DNA from: Sedimenticola selenatireducens DSM 17993 | GTDB taxonomy: Bacteria > Pseudomonadota > Gammaproteobacteria > Chromatiales > Chromatiaceae | DNA: 64,000 nucleotides | Assembly (NCBI RefSeq): GCF_000428045.1 | Contig: NZ_ATZE01000013.1 | Location: 62,001 to 126,000, forward strand | Direction: 5' to 3' | Shown here: positions 1-9,799 of the stretch, one piece after another | Layout of the letters: each line of letters starts with the position of its first letter | Numbering within the stretch: position 1 is the first letter of the stretch | Notes under the pieces: model-generated | What the model was told of the DNA's origin: nothing | What the model saw: the letters and a program-made list of their open reading frames with translations, nothing else | The model's database searches: none | Made by a program: the position numbers and the translations under genes

Positions 1-2389
1 TAACGTGGACGAAAGCGATGTCCTCCAGGCCGCGCTCCCATGTGGCGCGCAACGCGTTGTAGAGCTTCGCCACCTCGACCGCGTACTCGTCTTCCTGGTT
101 GTTGTCATGCAGCAGCTTTGCCGCACGTGCCGCCTTCTCCAGTTTGTCGATGCGATCTTCGACGCTCTGGGCCTTCCAGGGCAGGCCATCGGCCACCATA
201 CCGGCTCCCGCGGCGCCACGACTGAGCGTCGTGAGCCGCACTGCCCGCCCGGTCTTCGTCGCGTGGTCATTCAGATCGTTCACGAACACCAGATCATGCG
301 TGAAGACGATGACCTGGCGGTTCTCCGCTTCTTCCACGAGACGCTTGGCCACCTGCCCACGCCAGCGATGGTCCAACGAGGACACCGGGTCATCGAAGAC
401 CAGAGCAGAGCGGTGCATCGCGGTGGCAAGCTCGGTCATGAAGGCGGCCAGCGCCACGCAGGTCTTTTCCCCTTCGCTCAGGATTTCGTGGACCTTGGCA
501 TCCGGCTTGGCGAAGAGGCGCACCTGATACTGCGGTGAGCCGTACTTGCCGCCGGAGCGCACGATTTCGACGCGAACCTTCGAGGCCGCAAGCCTGACAA
601 TCTCTTCCTGAAATCTGTCGCGCAGCCGAGGCGTAATCACGGTGTCGGCAATGTCGTTGCCCATCTTGGTGATGGTGTTCGTCGCCGTGTCGCCCGCACA
701 CTCGGTCAGAAACTGGATTGTCTTCAGCCGCTGGATTTCGTCAGTAACGACCGGCAGCATGCCGGCGAGCAGCGCCCGGTCGCTCAGCTCGGCGAAATCG
801 GCTTCGAGCTTCTTGCGTTCATCCGCGTCAGCGGACTTGCGCAGCTCGGCGGCGTAGTTGCGGATCGTGGTCTGAAGCTGGCCGAGATCAGGCAGCGGCG
901 ACAGTGGAACGGGCGGGAGCTGTACCTCGCCGTTTCCGCCCAGGGCTTTGAGCAGAACGTGGCGCCGCAGCCGGGCTGCGGCGATGAAGCGGCGCGTCTG
1001 CTGCTGCAGCACCTCATTCTGGAGGCCCAGCTCGTCAAGACTGGCCTTCACCGCCCGCGTGCCGATTGCCCCGGCAGCTATGGTCTGCCGTGCGGTCTGA
1101 GCTGCCTTCTCTGCCTCGCGTGCCAGCTGTTCCGTGTCCTTCTGGATGAAATCCTCGAAGCGTGCCATCCGTGCACGTGCCTCAGCTTCCAATGGCTGCT
1201 GGCAAAGCATGCAATGCGCGTCTTCGGCCGACGGCGGGAACGGCTGTCCGGGGTATGCGATTTCCGTCGAGTAGCGCCGCGCGGAATCCCAAAGCACCCG
1301 CCATGCCTCGCCGCCGACCCCGGCAAGGGGTTCGCCCGTGAAGGCCTTCTCCGCGGCAAGACGTGCAGCACCCCGTTTCGACCGTGCGTCCCTGGCGAGG
1401 GCAGCGGCTGCCAGCAGCTCCTCATCGGTGGTTCTGGCTGCAACGCTGTTCACCACGGTAATCAGCCGCATGACGTTGTCGGCTTTGACGGTCTGTTCCG
1501 CCGCTGCCTTGGTCGGATTCTTCGACAGGTCTTCCCGCAGACGCTCAAGACGGGCGCTTTCGTCTGCCGAGAGTGCCGCCAGGGCTTCGATCTTCTTTGC
1601 GTCTGTGTTGGCGTTCAGCGCGGCAAGCGCCTTCCCCACGGCCGTGGCGGCCTTCCAGGTCGGCGCCGCAAAGATCGGATTGCGGGCCTTCTCAAGCTGC
1701 TTCTGTTCAGCTGCGAGGGCATCCTTCACCGCCTGACAGGCTGCAGCAAGCTCATCCGGCACGTCCAGACCAAAGGGCCGGAATGCAACTTCGTTCTTCT
1801 CGCGGATATGCACGGAGGCGCAGTCGCTATCGAACACGCTCACTGCAGACAGCGTTGCATGCGGATTTGCGCCGTTCTGCCACTGCTCGACCGGCTGCGG
1901 CACACCGCCGACCCCGTACGCGATGTTCGCGCCGACGCGCTTCGGGGGCTGATCGGCATACACATTGGGTTCGATTTTTCCGGCATGCCTTGCACGACAT
2001 GCGCGCTTCAGGATCCGTGCGTAGCCGGACTTGCCCGCACCGTTGTCGCCGTAGATGATCGTGATTCCATTCGGCTCGAAGCTGAGGGTCTGGCCGGCGG
2101 CAAGGTTGTTCACGCCGGTCACGTCGGCGATCGACAGAAGCGATACCGCCGCGGTCTGACCGGGGTTGGCCGGAAGGTGGGCCTTCTCCAGCGGTACCGC
2201 TTTCAGCGCGCCTACGGGTGGACCTTTGCCCTGTTTGCAAAGGTCCACGAGTTCGCCGATATCGGCGTCCGTCAGACGGCCGTTTGCGATGATGCGGCGC
2301 AGGGCGTCACGCTGCCAGAGTGGACGATCCTTTGACCAGTCCAGAATCGTCTCCAGGACGGTCTTTTGCGGTGCGGCGGGTTTCTGCAT
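1..2389 (-). CDS. AAA_13 / Rad50-RloC-like ATPase with CxxC hook, 3' end outside window
   Basis: At least 796 residues are read on the minus strand without a stop before the left edge, so the C terminus is missing. The ATG at 2389 follows a strong GGAGG. After an N-terminal region of about 100 residues comes a Walker A (GDNGAGKS, about residues 114-121), then long Ala/Lys/Glu-rich segments suggesting coiled coil. Within these lies a CMLC motif (Cys393 and Cys396, bases 1202-1213) followed by QQPL, resembling the zinc hook of Rad50 and RloC. Near the C-terminal part are an ABC-type signature (LSEGEKT) and a Walker B (LVFDDPVSSLD). This is the AAA_13 architecture shared with PrrC/RloC-type defence ATPases. 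Whether a nuclease domain follows cannot be seen. A defence role is inferred from the domain type and neighbours. Confidence 0.8.
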   Translation of the reverse strand, partial: MQKPAAPQKTVLETILDWSKDRPLWQRDALRRIIANGRLTDADIGELVDLCKQGKGPPVGALKAVPLEKAHLPANPGQTAAVSLLSIADVTGVNNLAAGQTLSFEPNGITIIYGDNGAGKSGYARILKRACRARHAGKIEPNVYADQPPKRVGANIAYGVGGVPQPVEQWQNGANPHATLSAVSVFDSDCASVHIREKNEVAFRPFGLDVPDELAAACQAVKDALAAEQKQLEKARNPIFAAPTWKAATAVGKALAALNANTDAKKIEALAALSADESARLERLREDLSKNPTKAAAEQTVKADNVMRLITVVNSVAARTTDEELLAAAALARDARSKRGAARLAAEKAFTGEPLAGVGGEAWRVLWDSARRYSTEIAYPGQPFPPSAEDAHCMLCQQPLEAEARARMARFEDFIQKDTEQLAREAEKAAQTARQTIAAGAIGTRAVKASLDELGLQNEVLQQQTRRFIAAARLRRHVLLKALGGNGEVQLPPVPLSPLPDLGQLQTTIRNYAAELRKSADADERKKLEADFAELSDRALLAGMLPVVTDEIQRLKTIQFLTECAGDTATNTITKMGNDIADTVITPRLRDRFQEEIVRLAASKVRVEIVRSGGKYGSPQYQVRLFAKPDAKVHEILSEGEKTCVALAAFMTELATAMHRSALVFDDPVSSLDHRWRGQVAKRLVEEAENRQVIVFTHDLVFVNDLNDHATKTGRAVRLTTLSRGAAGAGMVADGLPWKAQSVEDRIDKLEKAARAAKLLHDNNQEDEYAVEVAKLYNALRATWERGLEDIAFVHV

Positions 2390-2498
2390 TTCTTGTTCCT
2401 CCGTCGCGCTCCAGGATGATGGCAAAGCGCCGCTCGGTGTCCGAATCGAACTTCTCGGCGGGGCGCTTCAAGAACTTGTGACCGCCAATCTTGGGCGC
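2390..2498 (-). pseudogene. Remnant of a helicase/type III Res-like C terminus
   Basis: Directly after the AIPR stop codon, and in the same frame, the minus strand reads about 30 residues that look like real protein: KIGGHKFLKRPAEKFDSDTE and then RRFAIILERD. The pattern of a basic stretch, then KFDS-TERRFA-ILE-D, recalls the end of type III restriction Res subunits and related DEAD-box restriction helicases. There is no start codon and the frame runs on into the AAA_13 gene in a different phase, so it cannot be an intact gene. It is best read as a scar of a deleted gene once located between the AIPR and ATPase genes. The family assignment is from memory and needs a search. Confidence 0.45.
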
Positions 2499-4574
2499 TC
2501 AGGGTTCGCTCACAACCACGCCTTCGAGACGCCCCTTGTCGAGAATATCCAGCAACACCACACTCTGCTTTTCTGTCGGGAGCTTGGAGGGAATCTGCAT
2601 GGCAACCCTAAGCACGCCGTCTTCCTTTGGCGTGAGCAGATCCTTCTCAAGCAGCGACTGATGGATGCGAGCCCATTCCGCAGCGGGAACAGCCAGCACT
2701 TTTTGCTGCGCCTCGATGCCGTTGTCGATCCTCTGCGTCTGCTTCGCAGTCTTCACGATCGCTGCCTGATCATCCTGCGGAACAAGTCGATCGTAGAACT
2801 CGGGCGGGAGAAGATTGGCAATGGCGTCGGTACGAGCCTGTATCCTCGTCCAGCACGCCTCCTTCTTGCACCACTCGGAAATGTTGGAAATGCCTTGCGG
2901 TGGTCTGATGATGTCGTCGTTCACGACCCCCGACACGACAGCGATGGCACTTTCGAGCACTGGGTCGACCTTCTGTGCGTTCCAGATGCCCAGAAAGTCG
3001 ATGCTCTCCTTCCTGCGCTTCGTGATGTCACCGAGTACCGCCAGCGTGTAGGCCACGATGTTTGCTCGGTACCCGCCGTTGTACCAAGGCTGCGCAGAAA
3101 CGATGCGCTCCGTGGCGCGGAAGATCAGACCACGTGCGACAGCCCTCTTGAAGTAGAACTCGTTGAACGCGTCGGATGATTTCTCCCACTCGCTGCCGAT
3201 TCGGGCGGCGTAGCGCGCAAAGTTCTTCTGGGAGCCAAGATTCACCCACCTGGGGTGGTCATCCCAGACATTCTCGAACTTCGCGAGGTCCGTCTTCGTG
3301 AACATCTGTGGCTTGGGATGCTCCGCCTTGAAGCGACGCTGCTCCGCGGGTGTGAGCTTCGACTGTGCATCGGCATACTGGCCGCGTGCGCGCTCATAGA
3401 ACCACCTCGTCTCGCGCTGGGCGCCCTTCTGCGCGGGTGCCCAGATCCGTCGGGAAAACCCTTCCATCCGCACATGGAACGGGTGGTTCGAGAAGAAGTC
3501 GGCGGCATTCACCCGATTCTGGGTGTTCGCATACTCCGATATCCTTGGAACGACCGTTTCGCTCTGCAGGCTGTCGATGACGGACAGCTTCAACTGGACG
3601 AATATCTGGGAAAGATCGGCCTTGTCCCGCTTCCGTGTGTGGAACAGCGATGCTGTGGTCTGGCCACCATTGACGATCTGGAGATCGACAACCCTCGTGA
3701 TCGCCAGACCGGAATCCGTCATCCCTGTCTCGACACTCTGTGCAGTAGCCGTGATCCCGTTGTTGTAGGCAAAGAACATCCCAGGTTCGTTCAGGATCGT
3801 CGCCCTTATTCCCTGGTTCACATTGCCGCGCGCCTGCAGGAACGTACGGACGTTCTGCTCAAGCAATCGTGCTCCGAATCTTTCGTACAGGGTCGCCAGC
3901 ACCTCGGCAGGCATGACCATGAGATAGGATTGATAGGCATCGGTCCCCAGGTGTGCGGGAAGGCAGGCGATGCCCTTGCCGAACATCTGCTCGAAGTCGA
4001 GGTCGAGTGGCTCCTTGTGGCTGCGAGAGCTTCGCTGACGATGAAGTCGTGAGATGTCCCAGATGTGGTGAGCAACCGGAACACCTGCCACTTCCGTATC
4101 GGGAAGTGCCTGGATTTTCTCGCTGAGCGTGCGCTCGGAGAAGAGAACCAGGTTGACCTGCCGAATGGCGTCCTTGCGATCCGCAATCTGCCTGGCAAGG
4201 CCGTACTCCGGCGATGTGACCTCCAGTTCGCCGGCCAGGCCCTTGTTGGCGCTGGCCTCGAAGAAGTTGGCAACACGCTTGAATGCCGCGGCCACTTCCG
4301 TTCTGGTGAGCGATGCCAGCTCGTTTCGGGAGTCGAAGTCCGCGATGAAGAGGTCCAGAACTCCTTCGTCATTGAACCAGTAGCCGTCCACGCGCATACC
4401 ACGCTGCGCCCGGAAATGGCAGAGTTCGAACCCTTCCGTGAAGCCTGTCTCGACAAGGTCGTTCGCGATGGCCTCCATGAATTCGGAGAGCTGGAAGCTG
4501 CCATTGGCCTCGGCGCCCGCCAAAAGTTCCTGTCGGAAGTCATGGAAGAATTCTTCGCCGGTCTGCTCCATCAA
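2499..4574 (-). CDS. AIPR-family abortive infection protein
   Basis: The 691-residue protein carries the AIPR (PF10592) core: NVRTFLQARGNVN (from residue 241), FFAYNNGIT (267-275) and VNGGQTTASL (301-310), followed by a long C-terminal region. AIPR proteins are linked to phage resistance by abortive infection and occur with restriction systems; their biochemistry is not settled as far as I know. Its start overlaps the end of the upstream PD-(D/E)XK gene by 4 bases, so translation is probably coupled. Met1 and Met2 are adjacent (4574 or 4571). It is the last intact gene of the four-gene operon that begins with the MORC-type ATPase. Confidence 0.85.
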   Translation of the reverse strand: MMEQTGEEFFHDFRQELLAGAEANGSFQLSEFMEAIANDLVETGFTEGFELCHFRAQRGMRVDGYWFNDEGVLDLFIADFDSRNELASLTRTEVAAAFKRVANFFEASANKGLAGELEVTSPEYGLARQIADRKDAIRQVNLVLFSERTLSEKIQALPDTEVAGVPVAHHIWDISRLHRQRSSRSHKEPLDLDFEQMFGKGIACLPAHLGTDAYQSYLMVMPAEVLATLYERFGARLLEQNVRTFLQARGNVNQGIRATILNEPGMFFAYNNGITATAQSVETGMTDSGLAITRVVDLQIVNGGQTTASLFHTRKRDKADLSQIFVQLKLSVIDSLQSETVVPRISEYANTQNRVNAADFFSNHPFHVRMEGFSRRIWAPAQKGAQRETRWFYERARGQYADAQSKLTPAEQRRFKAEHPKPQMFTKTDLAKFENVWDDHPRWVNLGSQKNFARYAARIGSEWEKSSDAFNEFYFKRAVARGLIFRATERIVSAQPWYNGGYRANIVAYTLAVLGDITKRRKESIDFLGIWNAQKVDPVLESAIAVVSGVVNDDIIRPPQGISNISEWCKKEACWTRIQARTDAIANLLPPEFYDRLVPQDDQAAIVKTAKQTQRIDNGIEAQQKVLAVPAAEWARIHQSLLEKDLLTPKEDGVLRVAMQIPSKLPTEKQSVVLLDILDKGRLEGVVVSEP

Positions 4575-5545
4575 TCCTCTCCGAAGATGGCTGCTTCGTC
4601 ACACTCGTACGGAGCAATCGTTTCCAGCCTGATGTCGTAGGCCACGTTGGCAATCCCTGGCGGCAGTTGCGACCGCATCAGCCGCGGAAATCCGTCACCA
4701 ACACGATAGCTGCGCACGTCGCTGACGACAAAGCGAGGCTCATCGTAGTCAGGGAGCGGCGCATAGCCGTGCGCAACCAGCTTCCGGTCAAAGGCCTCGA
4801 CGGCGTCCGCCTCGCCGAGCCGTGCCTGGACTGCAGTGACGATCTCGTTGAGCGATCGAGCTCCTGCCGCGTCGGCCAGACTGCTCAGCCGGTACACGCG
4901 CAGGAACAGCGCATCGTTCAGGGATTCGAGCTGGTCTTCCGATGAAATGCGGACGCTGCTCCGCTCTGCGCCAGAGAGCGATTTGACCTCGACGGCTGTG
5001 TTGCCAAAGATGAAATCCTGATGTGATCGTTCCGGACCGAGCCAGGCTTCGACGGCGTCACTGCTCGACATCTGCCGATCGATCAGTTCCGTCAGAAAGA
5101 CGATTTCGGCGAAGAGACCGCGGACTTCCTCGATGGACAGGTGCTGACTCCGGCCTGACAGGAAGGTCTTCCAACGGCGGATGTGTGCCAGAGAGACCGC
5201 GAGAGAACTCGCCGAGTCGGTGGCGTGCTCCAGCGAGGATGCAAGGGTGCGGCACAGTCCTTCGAAGAGATCGCGGTCGACCTGCCTTTCAAGGGCGAGG
5301 ACCAAGTGCTGCTGCCCCTGATCTCCGGCACGAAGATCGACATCGATGCCGTTCACCGTGACCGCGTTCTTCCGGTACTGGGCTGCGTGGTCGCCATGAA
5401 GCTCCACGATGAACAGGCAGGCGCCACCGGCATCGCGTCCCCAGAAACAGGGCACGGCCGTTCCCACCGCAACCTGGCGGACATTGAAGTCCGCTCCCGG
5501 AACGGCGATGTCATCCCACGGGGAGGACTCAGGCATCGTAGTCAT
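4571..5545 (-). CDS. PD-(D/E)XK motif protein (DUF4420)
   Basis: The 324-residue protein shows a restriction-endonuclease-like core. A helix with Glu147 (LFAEIVFL) is followed by HQDFIF with Asp177 and then AVEVK with Glu186 and Lys188, the D...ExK catalytic arrangement. Proteins of this type (DUF4420, PF14390) are found beside Z1 helicases and MORC ATPases and are expected to be the DNA-cutting subunit. The start overlaps the end of the Z1 gene; either Met1 (5545) or Met4 (5536) could be used. The 3' end overlaps the AIPR start by 4 bases. The catalytic residues look intact, so an active nuclease is likely. Confidence 0.85.
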   Translation of the reverse strand: MTTMPESSPWDDIAVPGADFNVRQVAVGTAVPCFWGRDAGGACLFIVELHGDHAAQYRKNAVTVNGIDVDLRAGDQGQQHLVLALERQVDRDLFEGLCRTLASSLEHATDSASSLAVSLAHIRRWKTFLSGRSQHLSIEEVRGLFAEIVFLTELIDRQMSSSDAVEAWLGPERSHQDFIFGNTAVEVKSLSGAERSSVRISSEDQLESLNDALFLRVYRLSSLADAAGARSLNEIVTAVQARLGEADAVEAFDRKLVAHGYAPLPDYDEPRFVVSDVRSYRVGDGFPRLMRSQLPPGIANVAYDIRLETIAPYECDEAAIFGED

Positions 5546-8189
5546 CCTCCTCGTCAGGATCGTCGGCGTAACCCTGCATCTGCTGGAGCCAGACCTTGTT
5601 CACGACGACATTGATGGTCGTCGAATAGTCCCCGTAGGGAAAACTGACGCCGAAGGCGGCGATCGGTCCCGTCACGGCCTCGCCCTTGGGCTCCAGGCTG
5701 TGAATCATGAGGAGCGGCTTGTTCCGAACCATGCGGTAATGTGTGTCGGATACCGCTCCTGAGCCATCTTCGCCGCCTGCCAGCGTCCTGGCCTCATTGC
5801 GTTGTGCGTCGCTGAGCCCAAGCTTCTCGTCGCCACGCGAGGCAACCCTGTCCTTGTTCAGGCGCCACGAAGTGCCGTTCGGCTGATCCTTCCCGACGAC
5901 GCGCACCTGATTCCTCAGGGTGAACGGGTTTTCACCGCCTGAGCCACCCGAAGGGGAAATCAGCAGAACATCGGCCAGCGGGCGCTTCGTCGCAATCCGT
6001 TCGAGATAGCTCACCACGTCCGACTTCTGTCCAGAAAAGGTCGAGTGGCATTCGAACCGGGTGAGGAAGTCGTCGATTACCTCGACGGGCACGTCCCTGA
6101 AGATGACGCCCTTTTCGGTGGACTCCTCCGGTCGCCCGCCGAATCCACTTCGCCAGTGATCGCCGATCAGCGCAAGGTTCCTAGCATTCACGTCAGGGTC
6201 GGTGGAGACAATGTAGCTCTCCCGCAATCGCCCACTGAAACTCTGCTCGACCGTGACCTCCTGGCCGGATCGCATCTTGTTCGCCGCCGTGATCAGCAGG
6301 CTGTCCGGATGCGAGCGGACGTACAGGCCAAAATCCTTCGGGCTAAGGCGATCGCGCCGCATGCGCTTGACCTGCTGTACAAGCTCTTCGGCGGCATCGG
6401 CGATGTGGGAGTACCAGTTGATCGAATCGCGTGAGAGATGGACGCGGCAGAGGTCCTCGAAGCCCGGCCGGTAGCCGAACCAGCGGCCCATCTGCATGAG
6501 GGTGTCGTACATCTTCGTGTTGCGGTACATGTAGCTGACGGTCAACCCCTCGATGGTCAGGCCTCGGGAGAGGCTCAGACCACCGACCGCGACCGCGGTC
6601 AACCCGACTCCTTCCTTCGCGTAGCGGGCGTAGTCGAGCACCTCGTCACTCTTGCTGTTGATGACATAGAGGTGGAGGTGCTCGAAGACGCCGCTGAGGG
6701 CAGCCTTCACCTCCGCCCAAGTAAACCCAGCATCGGCATACTCAGCATCGAAGGCGTGCTTCAGGCCCTGCATGTACGCGTTTCTTGCGGAAACCTCTTC
6801 CGGCATCGCGTAGTTGGCGAGAACCGCTTCCCTGATCTTCTTCTCCCTGAGACTCAGGAAGTCACGCACGGCCTTCTGAACGGGCACGAAGCGCGACACA
6901 TTGACCATCATTGAGCAATGCTTGCCGGTCTGCCCACGCAGGTTCCGGATGGCGCGGGCGACGATGAATTCGTCGAGTGCGCGATAGAGGCTGGGGGGCA
7001 ACTCGGGGACAGGATCGTCACGCTTGTGGGCGTACGGGATGAGATTCTCGCAATCGTCGATCGGCCTCACGATCGATTGACTGGTCGCCTCGTCGAGGAA
7101 CACCTTCTCGGCACCGAAGTACGTCGTTGGCGCGTCCAGGCAATAGATGAAGTCGCGCGGGAACAGCTCCTCACGCACATCATCGCCATAGGCGTCGGGG
7201 TTGATGAAGATGTTGGCGAACGGTGTCGCCGTGTAGCCGACATAGCACGATTTCGCGAACAGCCCGAGGATGCGCCGGATCATCGCATTCGTTCGGGTCG
7301 GATCCAGATCCTCCTTGTTCGTGTTGATCGACGCGTTGTCGGCCTCGTCGTCAATCAGCAGCATCGGCACGTCGGAAATCCGGCCATCGCCCTCGGCGTT
7401 CAGCTCCTTCAGCCACTTGTGAAGAGCCGTGAGCGTCGTGACGTTCTTCTTGATGACCAGAATGATCGGCTTGCTGAAGTCGTTGATCTTCCAGCCGCTC
7501 TTTTCCGCCGTGTTCTTGTTGAAGTCCTCGTTGATGTTGGTGAGGGTAGCCGGATGCGGATAGCCCGGCGCGAGGCCGACACCGATGTTGCGACGATCCT
7601 CGGGATCGCTGGACCGGCCGATGAAGGCCTCATCGATGCGCTGCTGCGTCTGCTTACGCAGATTGTTGTGAATGCCGGCGACAACGATGATGAACTTGTA
7701 GCCGGCGTCGGCGGCGCGTGCTATCAGGCCGGTGTAGTTGGCCGTCTTGCCCGACTGCACATGACCGATGACAAGGCCGCGACGGTTCCAGGTTGTGCCC
7801 TCGCTTAACGGATCCTGCAGGTGGCCGAGAATGCGGGTCGTCACATCGCTCAGCGACTGGACCATCTGCGGTGGCCAACTTTCCTTGAGAAGAAAGTTTC
7901 CATAGGATTCCGCATACGTCCAGGCGACATCCTCACGCTTGTGGACCCACTGATCGTCATGCTTCGCAGTGACATCCACCAGCGAAACACCGGCCCCCAT
8001 GCGCGTGTCGACCGAGATCATCGCCTCGGTGACGATATTACGGAGATCACCCGTATAGCCGAAGATCGCGGCGATCTGTCTCGCCTTCTCCTCCACCTGC
8101 TCGCGCGTCGGCGTCTCGGCCATGTTGGCAAGGCCTGAGATGAGCGCGTTGGCAATGTTCCGTTCTTCCGTGATGACTGTGAGGCTCAT
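5529..8189 (-). CDS. Z1-domain superfamily II helicase-like ATPase
   Basis: The 886-residue protein has a Walker A of the Z1 type (GHVQSGKT, residues 142-149), a Walker B DDEAD (280-284) and a GYTATPFAN motif III (about 318-326), typical of the Z1 domain (PF10593) found in restriction-type operons. It probably uses ATP hydrolysis to move along or remodel DNA for the partner nuclease. The N-terminal 120 residues precede the helicase core, and the C-terminal half includes a KMYDTLMQMGRWFGYRPG segment characteristic of Z1 proteins. Its first codon overlaps the last codons of the MORC-type gene (8186-8189), and its end overlaps the nuclease gene. Confidence 0.9.
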   Translation of the reverse strand: MSLTVITEERNIANALISGLANMAETPTREQVEEKARQIAAIFGYTGDLRNIVTEAMISVDTRMGAGVSLVDVTAKHDDQWVHKREDVAWTYAESYGNFLLKESWPPQMVQSLSDVTTRILGHLQDPLSEGTTWNRRGLVIGHVQSGKTANYTGLIARAADAGYKFIIVVAGIHNNLRKQTQQRIDEAFIGRSSDPEDRRNIGVGLAPGYPHPATLTNINEDFNKNTAEKSGWKINDFSKPIILVIKKNVTTLTALHKWLKELNAEGDGRISDVPMLLIDDEADNASINTNKEDLDPTRTNAMIRRILGLFAKSCYVGYTATPFANIFINPDAYGDDVREELFPRDFIYCLDAPTTYFGAEKVFLDEATSQSIVRPIDDCENLIPYAHKRDDPVPELPPSLYRALDEFIVARAIRNLRGQTGKHCSMMVNVSRFVPVQKAVRDFLSLREKKIREAVLANYAMPEEVSARNAYMQGLKHAFDAEYADAGFTWAEVKAALSGVFEHLHLYVINSKSDEVLDYARYAKEGVGLTAVAVGGLSLSRGLTIEGLTVSYMYRNTKMYDTLMQMGRWFGYRPGFEDLCRVHLSRDSINWYSHIADAAEELVQQVKRMRRDRLSPKDFGLYVRSHPDSLLITAANKMRSGQEVTVEQSFSGRLRESYIVSTDPDVNARNLALIGDHWRSGFGGRPEESTEKGVIFRDVPVEVIDDFLTRFECHSTFSGQKSDVVSYLERIATKRPLADVLLISPSGGSGGENPFTLRNQVRVVGKDQPNGTSWRLNKDRVASRGDEKLGLSDAQRNEARTLAGGEDGSGAVSDTHYRMVRNKPLLMIHSLEPKGEAVTGPIAAFGVSFPYGDYSTTINVVVNKVWLQQMQGYADDPDEEDDYDA

Positions 8190-9664
8190 GCAAAGGTCTC
8201 GCTGATGAATTTTTCGGCCAGTTCGATCTGGCCATCGAAAAGGTGCGTCGAGCGCACGATCTGGAGAAAGGCATTCGGATCGCCCGGCCCGTCGCCGTAG
8301 AGCACCTTCCTGAGACTCTTCAGGCGCTCCAGAGTCTGGCTTTCATCCACCGCCCTCTGGTTGATCTCGCGCGGATGGGTCGAGTAATCCGAATAGATCA
8401 TCTCCACCGGTAGGGAGGCGGCAATCGAATCCAGCAGGACACGAAGCAGATCCACATCCTCGGACGAAAGTCTTGTGCCCAGGGATGCGATGAGCGGGTG
8501 CTGCTCGTTGATTGCGAAACGGATGCCGCCGTGATCGGCGTAGCGCTCCCAGAACGGGGCTTGGCTCTCCTGAAAGAGCTTCTGCCCACGCCCCCTATGC
8601 ACCGTTACGCTGCGGGCAGTGATCCTGTTGATGATCTGACGCAGCCGCTCCCGCACCCCATGCGGCGGGCGGGCACGGGATTTCTTGATGTCGATGGTCC
8701 AGGCTTCGTCCAGGCTGTTGGGAAAGTCGATCTGTACCCGCGCCAACTTGGTGGCCTCGCCCTTCGGCACGAGTCTGAACCAGTCGCCCCAGGCCATCAG
8801 GCGGCCGTTTCGATAGACGTAGCCCCCCTGATTGGAGATGAAGTCACTGCGATCCTGGTAGTAGTCGTACTCGGACGCGGACAGACGACTGTGGTGTGGA
8901 AGCACGTAAGGCTGCAGGCGCACCTCGGCCTCGCCGATGCGGACGATCTCCTCCGGAAGCACCTGGGTGGCAGGATTCTTCCTGCAGAAGGGATCGAATG
9001 CCGTAATCGGACGACCATTGACGGTGAGAGAAATCCTGGCATGTCCCTTGATCTCACCCGAGAGAAACCGGTGGAAGACAAGTGACAGATGTCTGCCTAC
9101 TGCCTCAAGCTTCTCATTGACGATCTCGTCTCGACGATCCCCGGCCTCGTCCTCCATCAATCGGTCGAGCTCTCGCCAGATAACGGCCGTGCCCCGGGCG
9201 CCGAGCCGTTCGACATAAGGCAGCCCATGGATGTCCGCATCGTCCAGGATGGAAAGAATCCAGTCGTCGGCAGCATCGATGCGATCCAGATTCCATTCGG
9301 CTCCGCAGACAGTTCCATCGCGTGTGCTCACAACGGTCAGCGAGCGACATTGGGAAAACGAGGCTGTCTTCAGGCCAAGGCCGAAGCGCCCAAGATCCTT
9401 CGGCGACCGATGCTGCCTGGGGTTGCCGGTCCCATGACGCATCGCATCGAGCAGCTCGTCTTCCGTCATCCCCCTGCCGTTGTCGAGGATGACCATCACA
9501 GGATGCTCACCGGACACATCGCAAATGATGTCGATGGTGTCCGCGCCAGCGGAAATGCTGTTGTCGATCAGATCGGCAATCGCAGTTTCGAGCGAGTACC
9601 CAAGGTCCCGCATCGATTCGGAAAGGCAGGCCGCGCTCGGCGGATGACTGCGATCACGAGCCAT
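8186..9664 (-). CDS. MORC/MutL-type GHKL ATPase
   Basis: The 492-residue protein begins with a complete GHKL ATP-binding fold: N-box with Glu26, Asp31 and Asn35 (ETAIADLIDNS), G1 DNGRGM (61-66), and G2 GRFGLGLKT (92-100). The rest has no domain I can name. Prokaryotic MORC-type ATPases of this kind are known from comparative genomics to sit with Z1 helicases, REase-fold proteins and methylases, and are thought to act as ATP-dependent clamps on DNA. AGAGGAAG lies just before the ATG. This is the first gene of the four-gene minus-strand operon, and it is divergent from vsr, so 9665-9799 must hold both promoters. I saw no strong promoter match there. Confidence 0.88.
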   Translation of the reverse strand: MARDRSHPPSAACLSESMRDLGYSLETAIADLIDNSISAGADTIDIICDVSGEHPVMVILDNGRGMTEDELLDAMRHGTGNPRQHRSPKDLGRFGLGLKTASFSQCRSLTVVSTRDGTVCGAEWNLDRIDAADDWILSILDDADIHGLPYVERLGARGTAVIWRELDRLMEDEAGDRRDEIVNEKLEAVGRHLSLVFHRFLSGEIKGHARISLTVNGRPITAFDPFCRKNPATQVLPEEIVRIGEAEVRLQPYVLPHHSRLSASEYDYYQDRSDFISNQGGYVYRNGRLMAWGDWFRLVPKGEATKLARVQIDFPNSLDEAWTIDIKKSRARPPHGVRERLRQIINRITARSVTVHRGRGQKLFQESQAPFWERYADHGGIRFAINEQHPLIASLGTRLSSEDVDLLRVLLDSIAASLPVEMIYSDYSTHPREINQRAVDESQTLERLKSLRKVLYGDGPGDPNAFLQIVRSTHLFDGQIELAEKFISETFA

Positions 9665-9799
9665 CGGCTTCCTCTTGCGTCTTCTCGTGAGTCACGTGCA
9701 TGGTAAGCTCCGAATTGCTGCTTCGGGTGTCGTCTTCATCCGTTCGCATTGCCAAGCGGAAGCGCGGAGCTGCCATTTCTGCAGACATTCAGGCGGAAG

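Noticed and set aside
5-2335. Long plus-strand open frames
   Set aside because: They are antisense to the AAA_13 ATPase, which has complete ATPase motifs; the plus-strand translations show no domain pattern.
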